A stretch of 64,000 bases of DNA from Paraglaciecola sp. L1A13 (GCF_009796745.1 NZ_CP047024.1:2604001-2668000), one strand, 5' to 3'. Numbered from the stretch's first letter, positions 53,401 to 63,382 are shown. Made by a program: numbers and translations. The notes: generated from the sequence alone by a model not told the origin.

Positions 53401-56024
53401 TAGTGAGATGTGTAATTGAGACTCTTGCTGACTTTTTCGATTAAATCTTTACTTAACTCTTTGCAATCAGCAATACGGGCTAACTGATAACGCATAAGCT
53501 CTTGGCGTTTTTCATCAAACTTCTGCCATTGAGTCAGCGGTGTAATAATGCGCGCTGCCACTTGTGGGTTTACGCTATTAAGCTTAAGGATATAATCAGC
53601 CAAAAATTTATAGCCGCTGCCATCGAGGGCATGAAAACCAAGCACGTTATAAAACGCGAAACTACCCAGTACAGAGCGCACTCTGTTAGGGTTATCTATG
53701 CTGAACTTTTCATGGCTTAATAATAACGGTAAGCGCGCAAGTATATCGTTTCGTTCCGTATTCGCATGTAAAGCAAACCATTTATCAAGAACTAGCGGAT
53801 CATGTCGCCAACGTGACTCAAACTGCTCCATTAAATCATCAAACTGTGCAATTTCACCATACTGAGCAGCTTTTAACGCCCCTAGGCTATCAGTCATATT
53901 ATCCGCGTTAATAAACTGTTCTAGCAATAACTTACGTGACTGTGGCTGACCTGCCTGTACTAAATAACTCAAACTTAAGTTACGTAACCGCCTGCTATCA
54001 ACATCGTCGGCAACATACTGATAAGGCACTCGAGCCTGCTTTTGATAAAGGGCTAACCATTTTTCGCCTAACGAACTGGCGATTAAATTTCGCACGCTAC
54101 GCTGAGCATAATATAGCGATTCAACCTGTATCTGATCGACTTGCTGACTAAGCGTTTCAAAGCTTGGCAGGCTTAGCATTGCGGCCGCCAAGGCTGGGTT
54201 GGCGTCTGCAACGTCAAACATACCGTCCACTGCATCAAGCATACTATCGAGCAATTCATCATCGGGTGCATCGGGGGTGGTGGCTAAATTATGGATACAA
54301 CGACTATACAGACTTTGACTGGCATCCCAGCGAGCAAAATCATCACTTGAGTGTAGAATAATGTTACTCAGTTGCTGATGACTGTATGCGTAATCAACCT
54401 TAACGGGTGCGCTGAAATTATGCAGCAACGACGGTGTTGGCTTAGTACTTAAGCCATTAAGTACTACCTCATGAGTTTTCTTGGTTAACTCAATCATATT
54501 AGCGCTAAGTTCAGGAACTGAATCATCGCGGATACTAGCGCCCTGCTCGTCTAACAATTCAAATTTGAACGGAATATGTAGATTGTCTTTATTTTTTTGA
54601 TCGGCTGTAGGTGGAGTTGTTTGTTCAAAGCGCAATATATAGCAGCCCGTTTCAGCATTAAAGCTATCGGTTACGGTGACTTTAGGTGTACCTGACTGGC
54701 TATACCATAGTCTGAACTGCGTCAAATCTACTTTCGTGGCGTCTTCCATAGCTTGAACAAAGTCATCACAGGTAACTGCTTGGCCATCGAATCGAGCAAA
54801 ATACAAATCCATGCCTTTTCTAAAACCATCTACGCCAAGTAAGGTATGCATCATGCGAATAACTTCTGCACCTTTATCGTATACGGTCACGGTATAGAAA
54901 TTATTCATTTCTATTACTTCTTCCGGACGAATAGGATGCGCCATTGCACTCGCATCTTCAGCAAATTGATGTTCACGTATGATCTGCACATTTTTGATGC
55001 GATTAAACACAGGCGAAGACATATCGGCGCTAAATTGTTGGTCACGAAATACCGTCAATCCTTCTTTCAAACTTAGCTGAAACCAATCTCGACACGTAAC
55101 CCTATTGCCGGTCCAATTATGGAAATACTCGTGCCCGATGACAGCTTCAATATTAAAAAAATCATCATCGGTAGCTGACTCAGCATCCGCCAGCACAAAT
55201 TTACTGTTAAAGACGTTCAGACCTTTATTTTCCATGGCTCCCATATTGAAGAAATCCACAGCGACAACCATGTAAATGTCTAAATCGTATTCTAAGCCGA
55301 AAACCTGTTCGTCCCATGCCATGGCTTTTTTGAGAGATGCCAGTGCGTGGTGACCTTTATCAAGCGCGCCTTTGTCGACATACAACTCAAGGGCAACATT
55401 GCGTCCACTTTGGGTAATAAAGCTGTCGGTAAGTAAATCAAAGTCACCTGCTACCAAAGCAAAGAGATAGCTGGGTTTATTGAATGGATCCTGCCACTTA
55501 ACCCAATGGCGGCCATCATCTAACTCGCCTCTGTCAATTTGATTACCATTCGATAATAAATGAGGATAGCGGGTCTTATCGGCAAAAATAGTCACATCGT
55601 ATTTAGCGAGTACGTCAGGCCGGTCGAGAAAATAGGTTATCTTACGGAAACCTTCGGCTTCGCATTGCGTACAGTAAGCCCCAGCAGAAAAATACAATCC
55701 TTCTAGCGTTTTGTTCTCCTGCGGATTAATCTGCGTTTCGATACATAAAGTAAATTCGTTTTCGCTGATATTAAGCGTCAGTTGTTCATCAGTCACCACG
55801 TAATCACTTATGGTTTTATCGTTAAGCAAAACACTAATAAGCTGTAGACTCTCGCCATCTAGCACAAGTGGGCGCTGATGCTGTCCATTACGGGTAAATA
55901 AACATGTAGTGACCACTCGGGTCTGCTCTACGTCTAGATGGAATACCATATCCACATGGTGAATTAAGAAATCGGGAACGAGATAATCGCTGCGTTTTTT
56001 CGCAACAGGAGATAAAACCGACAT
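53400..56024 (-). CDS. pepN: Aminopeptidase N (M1 family)
   Basis: An 874-residue zinc aminopeptidase, matching E. coli PepN length. The substrate-anchoring exopeptidase motif is MGAMENKGLNVFNSKFVLAD near residue 260-280; the zinc site is AVIGHEYFHNWTGNRVTCRD with the third ligand glutamate in LKEGLTVFRDQQFS. It removes N-terminal residues from peptides in the cytosol and is a main peptide-degrading enzyme. It is translationally coupled to the DUF2835 gene. Confidence 0.96.
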   Translation of the reverse strand: MSVLSPVAKKRSDYLVPDFLIHHVDMVFHLDVEQTRVVTTCLFTRNGQHQRPLVLDGESLQLISVLLNDKTISDYVVTDEQLTLNISENEFTLCIETQINPQENKTLEGLYFSAGAYCTQCEAEGFRKITYFLDRPDVLAKYDVTIFADKTRYPHLLSNGNQIDRGELDDGRHWVKWQDPFNKPSYLFALVAGDFDLLTDSFITQSGRNVALELYVDKGALDKGHHALASLKKAMAWDEQVFGLEYDLDIYMVVAVDFFNMGAMENKGLNVFNSKFVLADAESATDDDFFNIEAVIGHEYFHNWTGNRVTCRDWFQLSLKEGLTVFRDQQFSADMSSPVFNRIKNVQIIREHQFAEDASAMAHPIRPEEVIEMNNFYTVTVYDKGAEVIRMMHTLLGVDGFRKGMDLYFARFDGQAVTCDDFVQAMEDATKVDLTQFRLWYSQSGTPKVTVTDSFNAETGCYILRFEQTTPPTADQKNKDNLHIPFKFELLDEQGASIRDDSVPELSANMIELTKKTHEVVLNGLSTKPTPSLLHNFSAPVKVDYAYSHQQLSNIILHSSDDFARWDASQSLYSRCIHNLATTPDAPDDELLDSMLDAVDGMFDVADANPALAAAMLSLPSFETLSQQVDQIQVESLYYAQRSVRNLIASSLGEKWLALYQKQARVPYQYVADDVDSRRLRNLSLSYLVQAGQPQSRKLLLEQFINADNMTDSLGALKAAQYGEIAQFDDLMEQFESRWRHDPLVLDKWFALHANTERNDILARLPLLLSHEKFSIDNPNRVRSVLGSFAFYNVLGFHALDGSGYKFLADYILKLNSVNPQVAARIITPLTQWQKFDEKRQELMRYQLARIADCKELSKDLIEKVSKSLNYTSH

Positions 56025-56129
56025 AGAATCCTCTTAATATAAGCTAATAACATATGGCGCCATTTAATCTGCTTTTTTGCCTATATGATGCAATAAACAA
56101 ATTAAACTACGCCAGACATAGCGTGTTAT

Positions 56130-57647
56130 TTAAAGTTTTGCCTGAGGTGACTCGATAACAGCAACTTCTTCATCGCCTACTTCAATCACTACTTCAGGAA
56201 TGGGAATACGTAATATTTTAACCCCTAGATACGCATAAATAACTGCTAACACAGGATTAATTAGGTTGAAAAAAGTGTATATAAAGTAGTCAAAAGGATG
56301 AACAAGCAAGACACCTTGCATATACGCACCACAGGTATTCCAAGGAATAAGAGGAGAAGTAATCGTACCTCCGTCTTCTAAACTGCGTGATAGGTTCAGT
56401 TGATGCAAGCCACGTTTAGCATACTCTTCTTTGTACATGCGCCCAGGCATAACAATAGAAATATACTGGTCAGCTGTAATGATATTAGTGCCGATGCACG
56501 TCAAAATAGTACGACTTATCATGCTACCAGCAGAGTGAGCGCCACGTAAAAATAAAGCCACTACCGCTTTTAATAAACCTGTACTTTCTAACACTGCGCC
56601 GAAACTCATAGCACAAATAATCAACCAGATGGTATTGAGCATACTCGACATGCCGCCTCTGCTGAGTAGCGAATTTAGATTTTCATCGGCGGTGTTAAAC
56701 ACCACTCCATCAAAAAGTGATGTCCATACAACAGCTGCCACACCCAATGCACCTTGCTGATCTTCTTGCAGCATATTTTGAATCACATCCGGCTGAAATA
56801 ATACGGCCCAAATCGCACCCAGTAATGCCCCAATCGCAACAGCTGGAAATGCCGGCATTTTTTTGATGGCTAACGTTAAGAGCACAATTAAAGGAACAAG
56901 CATTACCCAGCTAATATTAAACTCTTGCGCTAACAACGCCTGCATCTGTGCAATATTACTTGAGGTTTCTTGCTCAGCTGCTGAAAAGCCAAGTATAGTA
57001 AAGAGAATTAACGCTATGACAAAGCTTGGAATCGTAGTCCATAGCATGTATCGAATATGTTCAAATAATTCAGTTCCCGCCACAGCCGGCGCTAAGTTAG
57101 TGGTTTCGGATAAGGGAGAAATTTTGTCGCCAAAATACGCACCAGATATCACGGCACCAGCGGTAATAGCATCAGACATACCCATACCTGAAGCAACGCC
57201 CATTAATGCGACACCCACTGTAGCGGCTGTTGTCCAAGAGCTGCCAATACTCATAGCGACAATCGCACAAATCAGGCACGTTGCGGCATAGAAAAATGAT
57301 GGGTTCAGTAATTCCAGTCCAAAATAGATAAGTGTGGGTACAGTGCCCGACAACATCCAGGAACCAATTAATGCACCCACAGCAAACAAAATTAATATCG
57401 CACCTAGAGAAAGCGAAATACCTTTCACTATACCCTTTTCAATTTCAGCCCAAGTATAGCCGTTTTTCAATCCTATAATCGCCGCTACGCCCATAGAAAA
57501 CAGCAAGGCAATTTGATTCGGTCCAAAGGATGAATTATCTGAAAAAAGATAAACTGATGTACTTAATAACGTGACCAATACACCAAGTGGGATCAACGCA
57601 TCCAATAAACTGGGGACTTTTTTCTGTTTTATCGTTTCATTTTCCAT
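56130..57647 (-). CDS. nhaC: NhaC-type Na+/H+ antiporter
   Basis: A 505-residue polytopic membrane protein with about twelve helices. The N-terminus is cytosolic (PSLLDALIPLGVLVTLLSTS); SIGSSWTTAATVGVALMGVASG, YFGDKISPLSETTNLAPAVAG and NIITADQYISIVMPGRMYKEE are NhaC/ion-transporter-superfamily blocks. It exchanges sodium for protons, or malate-like substrates in some relatives. It is 2 bp downstream of an NSS symporter gene, suggesting that sodium taken in with a substrate is pumped out by this antiporter. Confidence 0.9.
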   Translation of the reverse strand: MENETIKQKKVPSLLDALIPLGVLVTLLSTSVYLFSDNSSFGPNQIALLFSMGVAAIIGLKNGYTWAEIEKGIVKGISLSLGAILILFAVGALIGSWMLSGTVPTLIYFGLELLNPSFFYAATCLICAIVAMSIGSSWTTAATVGVALMGVASGMGMSDAITAGAVISGAYFGDKISPLSETTNLAPAVAGTELFEHIRYMLWTTIPSFVIALILFTILGFSAAEQETSSNIAQMQALLAQEFNISWVMLVPLIVLLTLAIKKMPAFPAVAIGALLGAIWAVLFQPDVIQNMLQEDQQGALGVAAVVWTSLFDGVVFNTADENLNSLLSRGGMSSMLNTIWLIICAMSFGAVLESTGLLKAVVALFLRGAHSAGSMISRTILTCIGTNIITADQYISIVMPGRMYKEEYAKRGLHQLNLSRSLEDGGTITSPLIPWNTCGAYMQGVLLVHPFDYFIYTFFNLINPVLAVIYAYLGVKILRIPIPEVVIEVGDEEVAVIESPQAKL

Positions 57648-57649
57648 AA

Positions 57650-58996
57650 CTACAAATCCAAAATATTAAGTGAACGAATAAACATAAAAAGGATAATAAT
57701 CGGGCATACAAACTTCAGATACCACGGCCAAATTTTCCAGAACAAACTGTGTTCAGCTTGAGCGTTACCCTGCTTAATTTCAGCGAGAATTTGATCTCGT
57801 TTCCATACCCAGCCAACAAAAATACTCAGTGCTAAACCAAGCAACGGTTGACTATACTGCGTGGTGATAGAGATGACCAAGCCAAATAACTGATCGAAAT
57901 TGATAATAATGATACTGCTCATCACGAAAATAATAAGCGCTATAACCCACACCGCTTTTTTACGGGCTAAACCTTTGCTTTCTACGACGTAAGCAACAGG
58001 CACTTCTAGCATGGAAATAGAAGACGTTAACGCAGCAATAACCATTAAAGCGAAGAACGCGAACGCAACCACATAGCCGATCATCCCCATAGTTTCAAAC
58101 AAAGCAGGAAGTACCGTAAAAATTAGACTATCACCAGCAATTAGCGCTCCACTATCAGAGAAAATCTGAACACCATTGTTCGCTGCCACGTACATTGCAG
58201 GGATAATAAGCATGCCCGCCAAAATGGCCACGCCAATGTCCACTAAAGCTACTGATGCCCCCAATACAGGTAGGTTCTCATTTTTACTAACATAAGAGCC
58301 ATACACCAACATTGTGCCAACGCCCAGCGACATAGAGAAAAAAGCCTGTCCCATAGCGCTAATCAATAAATCAGCGTTCAAAATGGCGCTAAAATCAGGT
58401 ATCAAATAAGCTTTCCATCCATCTATCGCGCCATCAAGTGTACTCACATAAGCAATGAGTAATAAAATAATCAGAATCAAAGTAGGCATTAGACGAACAG
58501 ACCAGCGCTCAATGCCATTACTGACGCCGCCCACAACAATAGAGGCCGTCAAGGCTATAAACACGCCACAAAAAATCAGACTACGAGACATGGATGAGTC
58601 AGTTAGCCACTGAGATGCGCTGTCCCATCCGACTAATTGTGTGGCTGATTCAAAGAAATAACTAATCATCCACCCTGCGACAATCGCATAGAAGGCGAGG
58701 ATCATAGAGACTGTAACAAACCCCCAAACTCCGGTTGCGCGACCAATATTACTGTTGGATATTTTGCCTAGCGCATCGACCATATTAGAGCGTGTTGCAC
58801 GCCCGATAATCAGTTCAGCCATTAATACGGGATAGGCTAAAACAAAAGCCAATAGTACATAAACCAATACAAACGCCGCGCCACCATTACTGGCTACCTG
58901 GGTAGGAAACCCCCAAATATTACCTAGACCAACCGCTGAACCTGCTGCGGCTAATACAAAGCCTATACGAGATGAAAACTCTCCACGTGCACTCAT
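57650..58996 (-). CDS. Neurotransmitter:sodium symporter (NSS) family transporter
   Basis: About 448 residues with some eleven to twelve helices. The start EFSSRIGFVLAAAGSAVGLG followed by NIWGFPTQVASNGGAAFVLV is the NSS/SNF hallmark (sodium sites in helix 1), and GQAFFSMSLGVGTMLVYGSYV is the conserved helix 6 region. Bacterial NSS proteins import amino acids such as tryptophan, tyrosine, leucine or methionine with sodium. ATG 58996 has AAGGTG upstream. It precedes the NhaC gene by 2 bp. The exact amino acid cannot be read from the sequence. Confidence 0.92.
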   Translation of the reverse strand: MSARGEFSSRIGFVLAAAGSAVGLGNIWGFPTQVASNGGAAFVLVYVLLAFVLAYPVLMAELIIGRATRSNMVDALGKISNSNIGRATGVWGFVTVSMILAFYAIVAGWMISYFFESATQLVGWDSASQWLTDSSMSRSLIFCGVFIALTASIVVGGVSNGIERWSVRLMPTLILIILLLIAYVSTLDGAIDGWKAYLIPDFSAILNADLLISAMGQAFFSMSLGVGTMLVYGSYVSKNENLPVLGASVALVDIGVAILAGMLIIPAMYVAANNGVQIFSDSGALIAGDSLIFTVLPALFETMGMIGYVVAFAFFALMVIAALTSSISMLEVPVAYVVESKGLARKKAVWVIALIIFVMSSIIIINFDQLFGLVISITTQYSQPLLGLALSIFVGWVWKRDQILAEIKQGNAQAEHSLFWKIWPWYLKFVCPIIILFMFIRSLNILDL

Positions 58997-59147
58997 CAAT
59001 CACCTTTATCATTATTTTAGTTTTTATGAGGTTTGTTATCTTTCATCAACTCCCATGATTGAGAATTCCCGTGGGTGGGTTGATGCATTTTATATCGTTA
59101 GTTTATCGGTTTGAACAACACCATGCTATTAGAAAAGTATCACCAAC

Positions 59148-59174
59148 AAAAAAGGGCTAGATTTCCCAGCCCTT
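59148..59174 (-). terminator. Terminator after prc
   Basis: On the - strand AAGGGCT pairs with AGCCCTT around a nine-base loop, followed by six to seven T residues. It begins 17 bp after the prc stop codon. Confidence 0.85.
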
Positions 59175-59190
59175 TATTATGCGTTAGTAC

Positions 59191-61230
59191 TTATTTGGAT
59201 TGAATTGCGTACTTACCTGTACCTAGTAGATCGTAGGTAATATTCGCCGCTTCATCTAGAAAAGGATCAATTTCCGGTTGGTCTTCGGGTAAATCATCTA
59301 AGCTTTTTACTGGCTCAAGTCCGTGACGAACAAGACGCTCATTGGCTCTTTTTAAGCGTTTTGCATCACGTTCTTCACGCTCTTTAATGCGCTCAGACTC
59401 AACCAAAGAAAGGGTCTTATCATTTTCCTTACTCTTATATTGCGCAATATCTTCAAAAATATAGCCAAATTCAGGATCCGACTTGACACGCTTCTCATGC
59501 AATTCGCTTAACTGCTTAGCGGCTTGAGACGTATCGCCAAAAGTAGAGTACCTTGCGCGTTTAACACTGTCCCAAGGTAATGCATTTTCTTCTTGGCTTT
59601 CGCCCCAATCCTTTGGATCGATAGCGGAAGGGAATAATACATCCGGCACAACACCTTGATGTTGTGTACTGCCACCATCAATTCGGTAAAACTTAGCAAT
59701 AGTGAACTGCACACTACCTAATGGATTTTCGTACAAATCATAAATCCGGCCTAATCCGCGGTGCTGTTGCACTGTGCCCTTACCAAATGTTTGCTCACCT
59801 AATATAAGCGCTCTACTGTAATCTTGTAAAGCGGCGGCAAAAATCTCAGAAGCCGAAGCGCTATATCGGTCAACTAAGACCGTAAGTGGACCGTCGTAAT
59901 ACGTTACGCCGTCAACATCTTGCTCAACCCGTATGCGTCCTGCTCCATCGCGGATTTGTACTACTGGGCCTTTATCAATAAATAAGCCCGTTAACAACGT
60001 CGCTTCAGTTAATGAACCGCCGCCGTTCCCACGTAAATCGACGATGATGCCTTCTACTTTTTGTTCTTTAAGGCTTTCTAACTCTTTACGCACATCGTTA
60101 CTGAGCTTGTTATAAAAAGATGGGATTGTTATTACGCCAAGCTTTTCACCTTTATTCGGGCCACTTTCTGGCACATAAACTTCAGATTTTGCAGCTCTAT
60201 CTTCCAGTTTAATTTTATCACGCGTCAAGCTAACGACTTCCGGTACTGTGCTTTCTGAGTCACCTTTTTGAATTTGCAACCGAACCACACTGCCCTTTGG
60301 CCCTTTGATAAGCTCAACCACTTCATCTAAACGCCAACCCACCACGTCAACAAAATCGTCATCGTCTTGAGCAACACCTACAATCTTATCTTCGGGTTTA
60401 ATCTTTTTTGAAAGATCCGCGGGACCGCCGGGAACAACACTACGAATAGTCGTAAAGTCGTCTTCACTAAGCAGTACCGCACCAATGCCTTCAAACGACA
60501 AGTTCATTTCCATTTGGAAGCGCTCAGCGTTCTGCGGAGACAAGTAACTGGTGTGAGCTTCGATGCTACGCGCAAACGAGTTCATCAGTGTTTGAAACAC
60601 GTCTTCACTGGTGGTTTGCTTTAAACGCTTAATCGCACGCTCATAACGTTTAGTCAACAACTCTTGAATTTTCGGCCATTCTTTATCAGCCAACTTCAAA
60701 TTCAATGCGTCATACTTAACACGCTGGCGCCATAATTCATCGAGTTCAGCGGTATTTTTAGGCCAAGCTGCATCTTCACGATCGAATGTGAATGTGTCAC
60801 CGGCTTTTTCAAAATTGAACTCTTTGTCAAGCAAGGTTAAAGCATATTCATAACGTTCAATTCGACGCTGCATGTTTAATTGAAAAATTTGATAAGCAAT
60901 GTCTAAGTCACCCATTTCAATAGCTTCATCGAAATGATCTTGCTCAACTTTAAACTTCTGCACATCAGCATCCAAAAATACATTTCGGCTACTATCAAGA
61001 GAACGCATATACCGATCGAAGACTTTCTCTGATAGCGCATCGTCTAACGTAATCTGCTTATAATGCGAACGTAAAAAATTAGACGATATGCGTTTTACCG
61101 ACACCGCATGTTGCGACTCCTGTTTAAGAACAGGAATTTCGTCAACACTTTCTGCATGGTTAACCGCAAGGGCTACTGTACTAAATGCAAAAAGTGCTGA
61201 AACCGCACAAACGCGAATTGAATTTATCAT
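59191..61230 (-). CDS. prc: Tail-specific (carboxy-terminal processing) protease
   Basis: A 679-residue periplasmic protease, the E. coli Prc size. Signal peptide ends near ALAVNHA. A PDZ domain (about 240-330) has FEGIGAVLLSEDDFTTIRSV and PADLSKKIKPEDKIVGV, and the S41 protease domain includes VDLRGNGGGSLTEATLLTGL, the catalytic serine in DRYSASASEIFAAAL and the lysine in GEQTFGKGTVQQH. A C-terminal coiled helical extension follows. It degrades C-terminally tagged envelope proteins and processes penicillin-binding protein 3. It is 4 bp after proQ, the conserved E. coli order. Confidence 0.96.
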   Translation of the reverse strand: MINSIRVCAVSALFAFSTVALAVNHAESVDEIPVLKQESQHAVSVKRISSNFLRSHYKQITLDDALSEKVFDRYMRSLDSSRNVFLDADVQKFKVEQDHFDEAIEMGDLDIAYQIFQLNMQRRIERYEYALTLLDKEFNFEKAGDTFTFDREDAAWPKNTAELDELWRQRVKYDALNLKLADKEWPKIQELLTKRYERAIKRLKQTTSEDVFQTLMNSFARSIEAHTSYLSPQNAERFQMEMNLSFEGIGAVLLSEDDFTTIRSVVPGGPADLSKKIKPEDKIVGVAQDDDDFVDVVGWRLDEVVELIKGPKGSVVRLQIQKGDSESTVPEVVSLTRDKIKLEDRAAKSEVYVPESGPNKGEKLGVITIPSFYNKLSNDVRKELESLKEQKVEGIIVDLRGNGGGSLTEATLLTGLFIDKGPVVQIRDGAGRIRVEQDVDGVTYYDGPLTVLVDRYSASASEIFAAALQDYSRALILGEQTFGKGTVQQHRGLGRIYDLYENPLGSVQFTIAKFYRIDGGSTQHQGVVPDVLFPSAIDPKDWGESQEENALPWDSVKRARYSTFGDTSQAAKQLSELHEKRVKSDPEFGYIFEDIAQYKSKENDKTLSLVESERIKEREERDAKRLKRANERLVRHGLEPVKSLDDLPEDQPEIDPFLDEAANITYDLLGTGKYAIQSK

Positions 61231-61234
61231 TAAA

Positions 61235-61885
61235 CTACCTCTTAGAACGGGCCAACCTCAAATTATCTACTTGAACCTTTACCACCATACCTGTATCAAG
61301 TTGAACTTGAATGCCGTCTTTGCTGACATCTGTAATTGTAGCAGGCATAGGTGATTTACCTATTTTTACGGTAACAGAAGTGCCTGCAACAATTTGCTCA
61401 ACCGAAAGCTTTTCAGGAGGTGGTAGTTTAGCTTTGGGCTTCACATTATCCTGATTAGTTCCCTTGGGCGAGGATTTAAATGCCGGCACCGACTTGGGTT
61501 TGTAACTTTTCTTAGCTGCGGGCTTAGCTGCATTCTGCGCTTTGCGCTTTTCAGCTACCTTAGCTTTGCTCTCTTCTAATTGAGCTTGCGCATGATCAGA
61601 ATGTTCTTTTTCAATAGGCGCGGCTTCCTTCCCATCTAAATCGACTCTGAAAGCACCTTCTTTAACACTGTGCAAATAACGCCAGCTATTTGTATAGTGT
61701 CTAAGAGATGACCTTAGCAAGGTTTTGCTAACTCGCTCATCTTCTTCTAAGCGCGCAGCTAAATCTTGAAAAATGCCAATTTTTAAAGGTTTTGCATCAC
61801 CCGTCACGCTAAAGCATGCTGGAAATGACTCACTTAAAAAATTGATGACTTCTTTACTGTTTGAAAACTTTTGAGGATTATCCAT
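61235..61885 (-). CDS. proQ: RNA chaperone ProQ
   Basis: A 216-residue protein with the FinO/ProQ RNA-binding domain at about 8-115 (FLSESFPACFSVTGDAKPLK, LLRSSLRHYTNSWRYLHSVK), a Lys/Ala-rich flexible linker, and a C-terminal Tudor-like domain (VKIGKSPMPATITDVSKDG). It binds structured small RNAs and mRNA 3' ends. The length and domain order match E. coli ProQ (232). Next to prc, 4 bp away, and 21 bp after a small acidic gene. Confidence 0.95.
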   Translation of the reverse strand: MDNPQKFSNSKEVINFLSESFPACFSVTGDAKPLKIGIFQDLAARLEEDERVSKTLLRSSLRHYTNSWRYLHSVKEGAFRVDLDGKEAAPIEKEHSDHAQAQLEESKAKVAEKRKAQNAAKPAAKKSYKPKSVPAFKSSPKGTNQDNVKPKAKLPPPEKLSVEQIVAGTSVTVKIGKSPMPATITDVSKDGIQVQLDTGMVVKVQVDNLRLARSKR

Positions 61886-61906
61886 TAAATATTCTAGTTA
61901 GTGTTG

Positions 61907-62194
61907 TTAGCGAGGTTCTTGATGTTCATCATCCCAAGTTGACAATAGTTGGTCAACCCATTCGAATAAATCATCATCGTCTATGTCAAGTAAATGACTA
62001 TCGTTACGCCAGTTTTCCCATATATATTGAATCATATTTTCTAAACTGACGGTGTCAATATCTTCGTCTGCCCTGTCATATAATTGATGCAACAGTGAAT
62101 TAAAGCGGTCCGTTGCTTCTTCTGCATTATCTTCCCAAAAATCCATATCATCTCGGGTAGCAAGTGTTACATGAATATCTATCGAGCATTTCAT
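61907..62194 (-). CDS. Acidic 95-residue protein of unknown function
   Basis: A 95-residue, strongly acidic protein rich in Asp, Glu and Trp, with no signal peptide, membrane segment or recognised domain. It starts KCSIDIHVTLATRDDMDF and contains a long predicted helix (ATDRFNSLLHQLYDRA) and the stretch YIWENWRNDSHLL. Its start overlaps the msrC stop by 4 bp and it precedes proQ by 21 bp, so it is probably made with both. In E. coli these two genes are adjacent without it. Possible roles with the basic ProQ protein or as a nucleic-acid mimic are speculation. Confidence 0.7.
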   Translation of the reverse strand: MKCSIDIHVTLATRDDMDFWEDNAEEATDRFNSLLHQLYDRADEDIDTVSLENMIQYIWENWRNDSHLLDIDDDDLFEWVDQLLSTWDDEHQEPR

Positions 62195-62655
62195 GCTATT
62201 GCGTCCTGCAATATATTGACCAAGTTTTGTAGGCCGATCATATCATCTTGATCAAATCGACCTATTTGAGGACTGTCTAAATCCATAACACCTAATATTT
62301 TAGTGTTTTGATATACAGGTAATACGGCTTCAGCGTTCGATTCAGCATCACAGGCAATATGCCCGTCAAACGCATGTACATCTTGAATACATTGGGCAAC
62401 GCCAGTTTGCGCAGCTGTGCCACAAACGCCACGCCCGAGCGGAATACGAATACATGCAGGCTTACCTTGAAATGGCCCTAATACCAACTCTTGGTCTTTT
62501 AATAAATAAAATCCAGCCCAATTTAACTCAGGCAAACGCATATACATAAGTGCACTTAAATTTGCTAGATTAGCAATCAGATCTTTTTCGCCAGCCATCA
62601 ATGCCTGTGCTTGTTGGGTGACCTCTTTGTACAGGTCAATTTTGCTTAACGTCAC
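62191..62655 (-). CDS. msrC: Free methionine-(R)-sulfoxide reductase (GAF domain)
   Basis: A 154-residue GAF-domain enzyme. WAGFYLLKDQELVLGPFQGK, RIPLGRGVCGTAAQTGVAQC and HAFDGHIACDAESNAEAVLP match fRMsr (YebR), including three cysteines in the places of the catalytic and resolving cysteines. It reduces free methionine-R-sulfoxide in the cytosol. The order msrC / proQ / prc is the same as in E. coli; here a small acidic ORF overlaps its stop codon by 4 bp. A second methionine-repair system, msrPQ, occurs at 28.9-30.6 kb. Confidence 0.93.
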   Translation of the reverse strand: MTLSKIDLYKEVTQQAQALMAGEKDLIANLANLSALMYMRLPELNWAGFYLLKDQELVLGPFQGKPACIRIPLGRGVCGTAAQTGVAQCIQDVHAFDGHIACDAESNAEAVLPVYQNTKILGVMDLDSPQIGRFDQDDMIGLQNLVNILQDAIA

Positions 62656-62870
62656 GTTTTAAACACCAATATATAAAGTGAAATGGATAGTTACGGCTGG
62701 ATATGGCGCTCAAGTTAACTGGATCAAGTTAAAATATAAAGAAAATTACCGATCTTTTTGTCTTTAATCGAAAATTTAACCCAATTGGTCACATTAAGTA
62801 CAAATTAGAGGTGCCATCAGCCCTCTTAACAACTCAATATGTTACTAAATAGATACGTTATTCAGCGAAT

Positions 62871-62892
62871 AAAAAAGGCGCCTAGGCGCCTT
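62871..62892 (-). terminator. Terminator after the cytochrome gene
   Basis: AAGGCGCC and GGCGCCTT (62875-62892) form a nearly perfect palindrome; on the - strand it is followed by a T-run (TTTTTT). It begins 22 bp after the cytochrome c-prime-like stop codon. Confidence 0.85.
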
Positions 62893-62914
62893 GTAACCAT
62901 TGAGTGACGAACAA

Positions 62915-63382
62915 TTACTCTGCTTTGTAAGTATCGTGACAACCTTTGCAAGAACGCAAAACACCACCAATGGCATCTTTATAGGCACTTTCGTCGCCTT
63001 TCATGGCTAAAGTTTTCAAATTTACTGATGCATCAGTAAGCGCGTCAACTTTAGTCGCGAAATCCGCGCGATTTTGCCATATTTTTGGTAATGCTTCTGT
63101 TTCAACATCAAATGAAGACGTGTCTAGCGCAAAGTAGTCGTCCATCATTAACGACAATTGTTCTATACGCGTAGCATTGGTTTCAATCGTTTGGGCATCC
63201 ATTGGTATCGCACCTTTTGCCATTGCACCTAACGCACCTACATTACTGCGTACCAATTGTAATATAGCCTGTCTAAATTGTACTGCGCTTTTAGCTTGTT
63301 TTTCTGAGTTCGCTTCTTGAGCAACAACGCCACCCGTTAACAAAATTGTACTGGCTAATGCACTTACTAATAGTTTTTTCAT
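62915..63382 (-). CDS. Cytochrome c-prime-like class II c-type cytochrome
   Basis: A 155-residue periplasmic protein with a signal peptide ending GGVVAQ. Its mature part is a four-helix pattern, and the single heme-binding motif CKGCH lies at the extreme C-terminus (RSCKGCHDTYKAE), the class II cytochrome c layout. The early QFRQAILQLVRSNVGALGAM and mid AKGAIPMDAQTIETNATRIE are typical. Such proteins bind NO or act as minor electron carriers. Single gene between msrC and dnaJ, each separated by a terminator. Confidence 0.92.
   Translation of the reverse strand: MKKLLVSALASTILLTGGVVAQEANSEKQAKSAVQFRQAILQLVRSNVGALGAMAKGAIPMDAQTIETNATRIEQLSLMMDDYFALDTSSFDVETEALPKIWQNRADFATKVDALTDASVNLKTLAMKGDESAYKDAIGGVLRSCKGCHDTYKAE

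Noticed and set aside
56863..57291. A 142-residue open frame antisense to nhaC
   Set aside because: It is the mirror of hydrophobic codons in nhaC; no ribosome site or homologous family is apparent.
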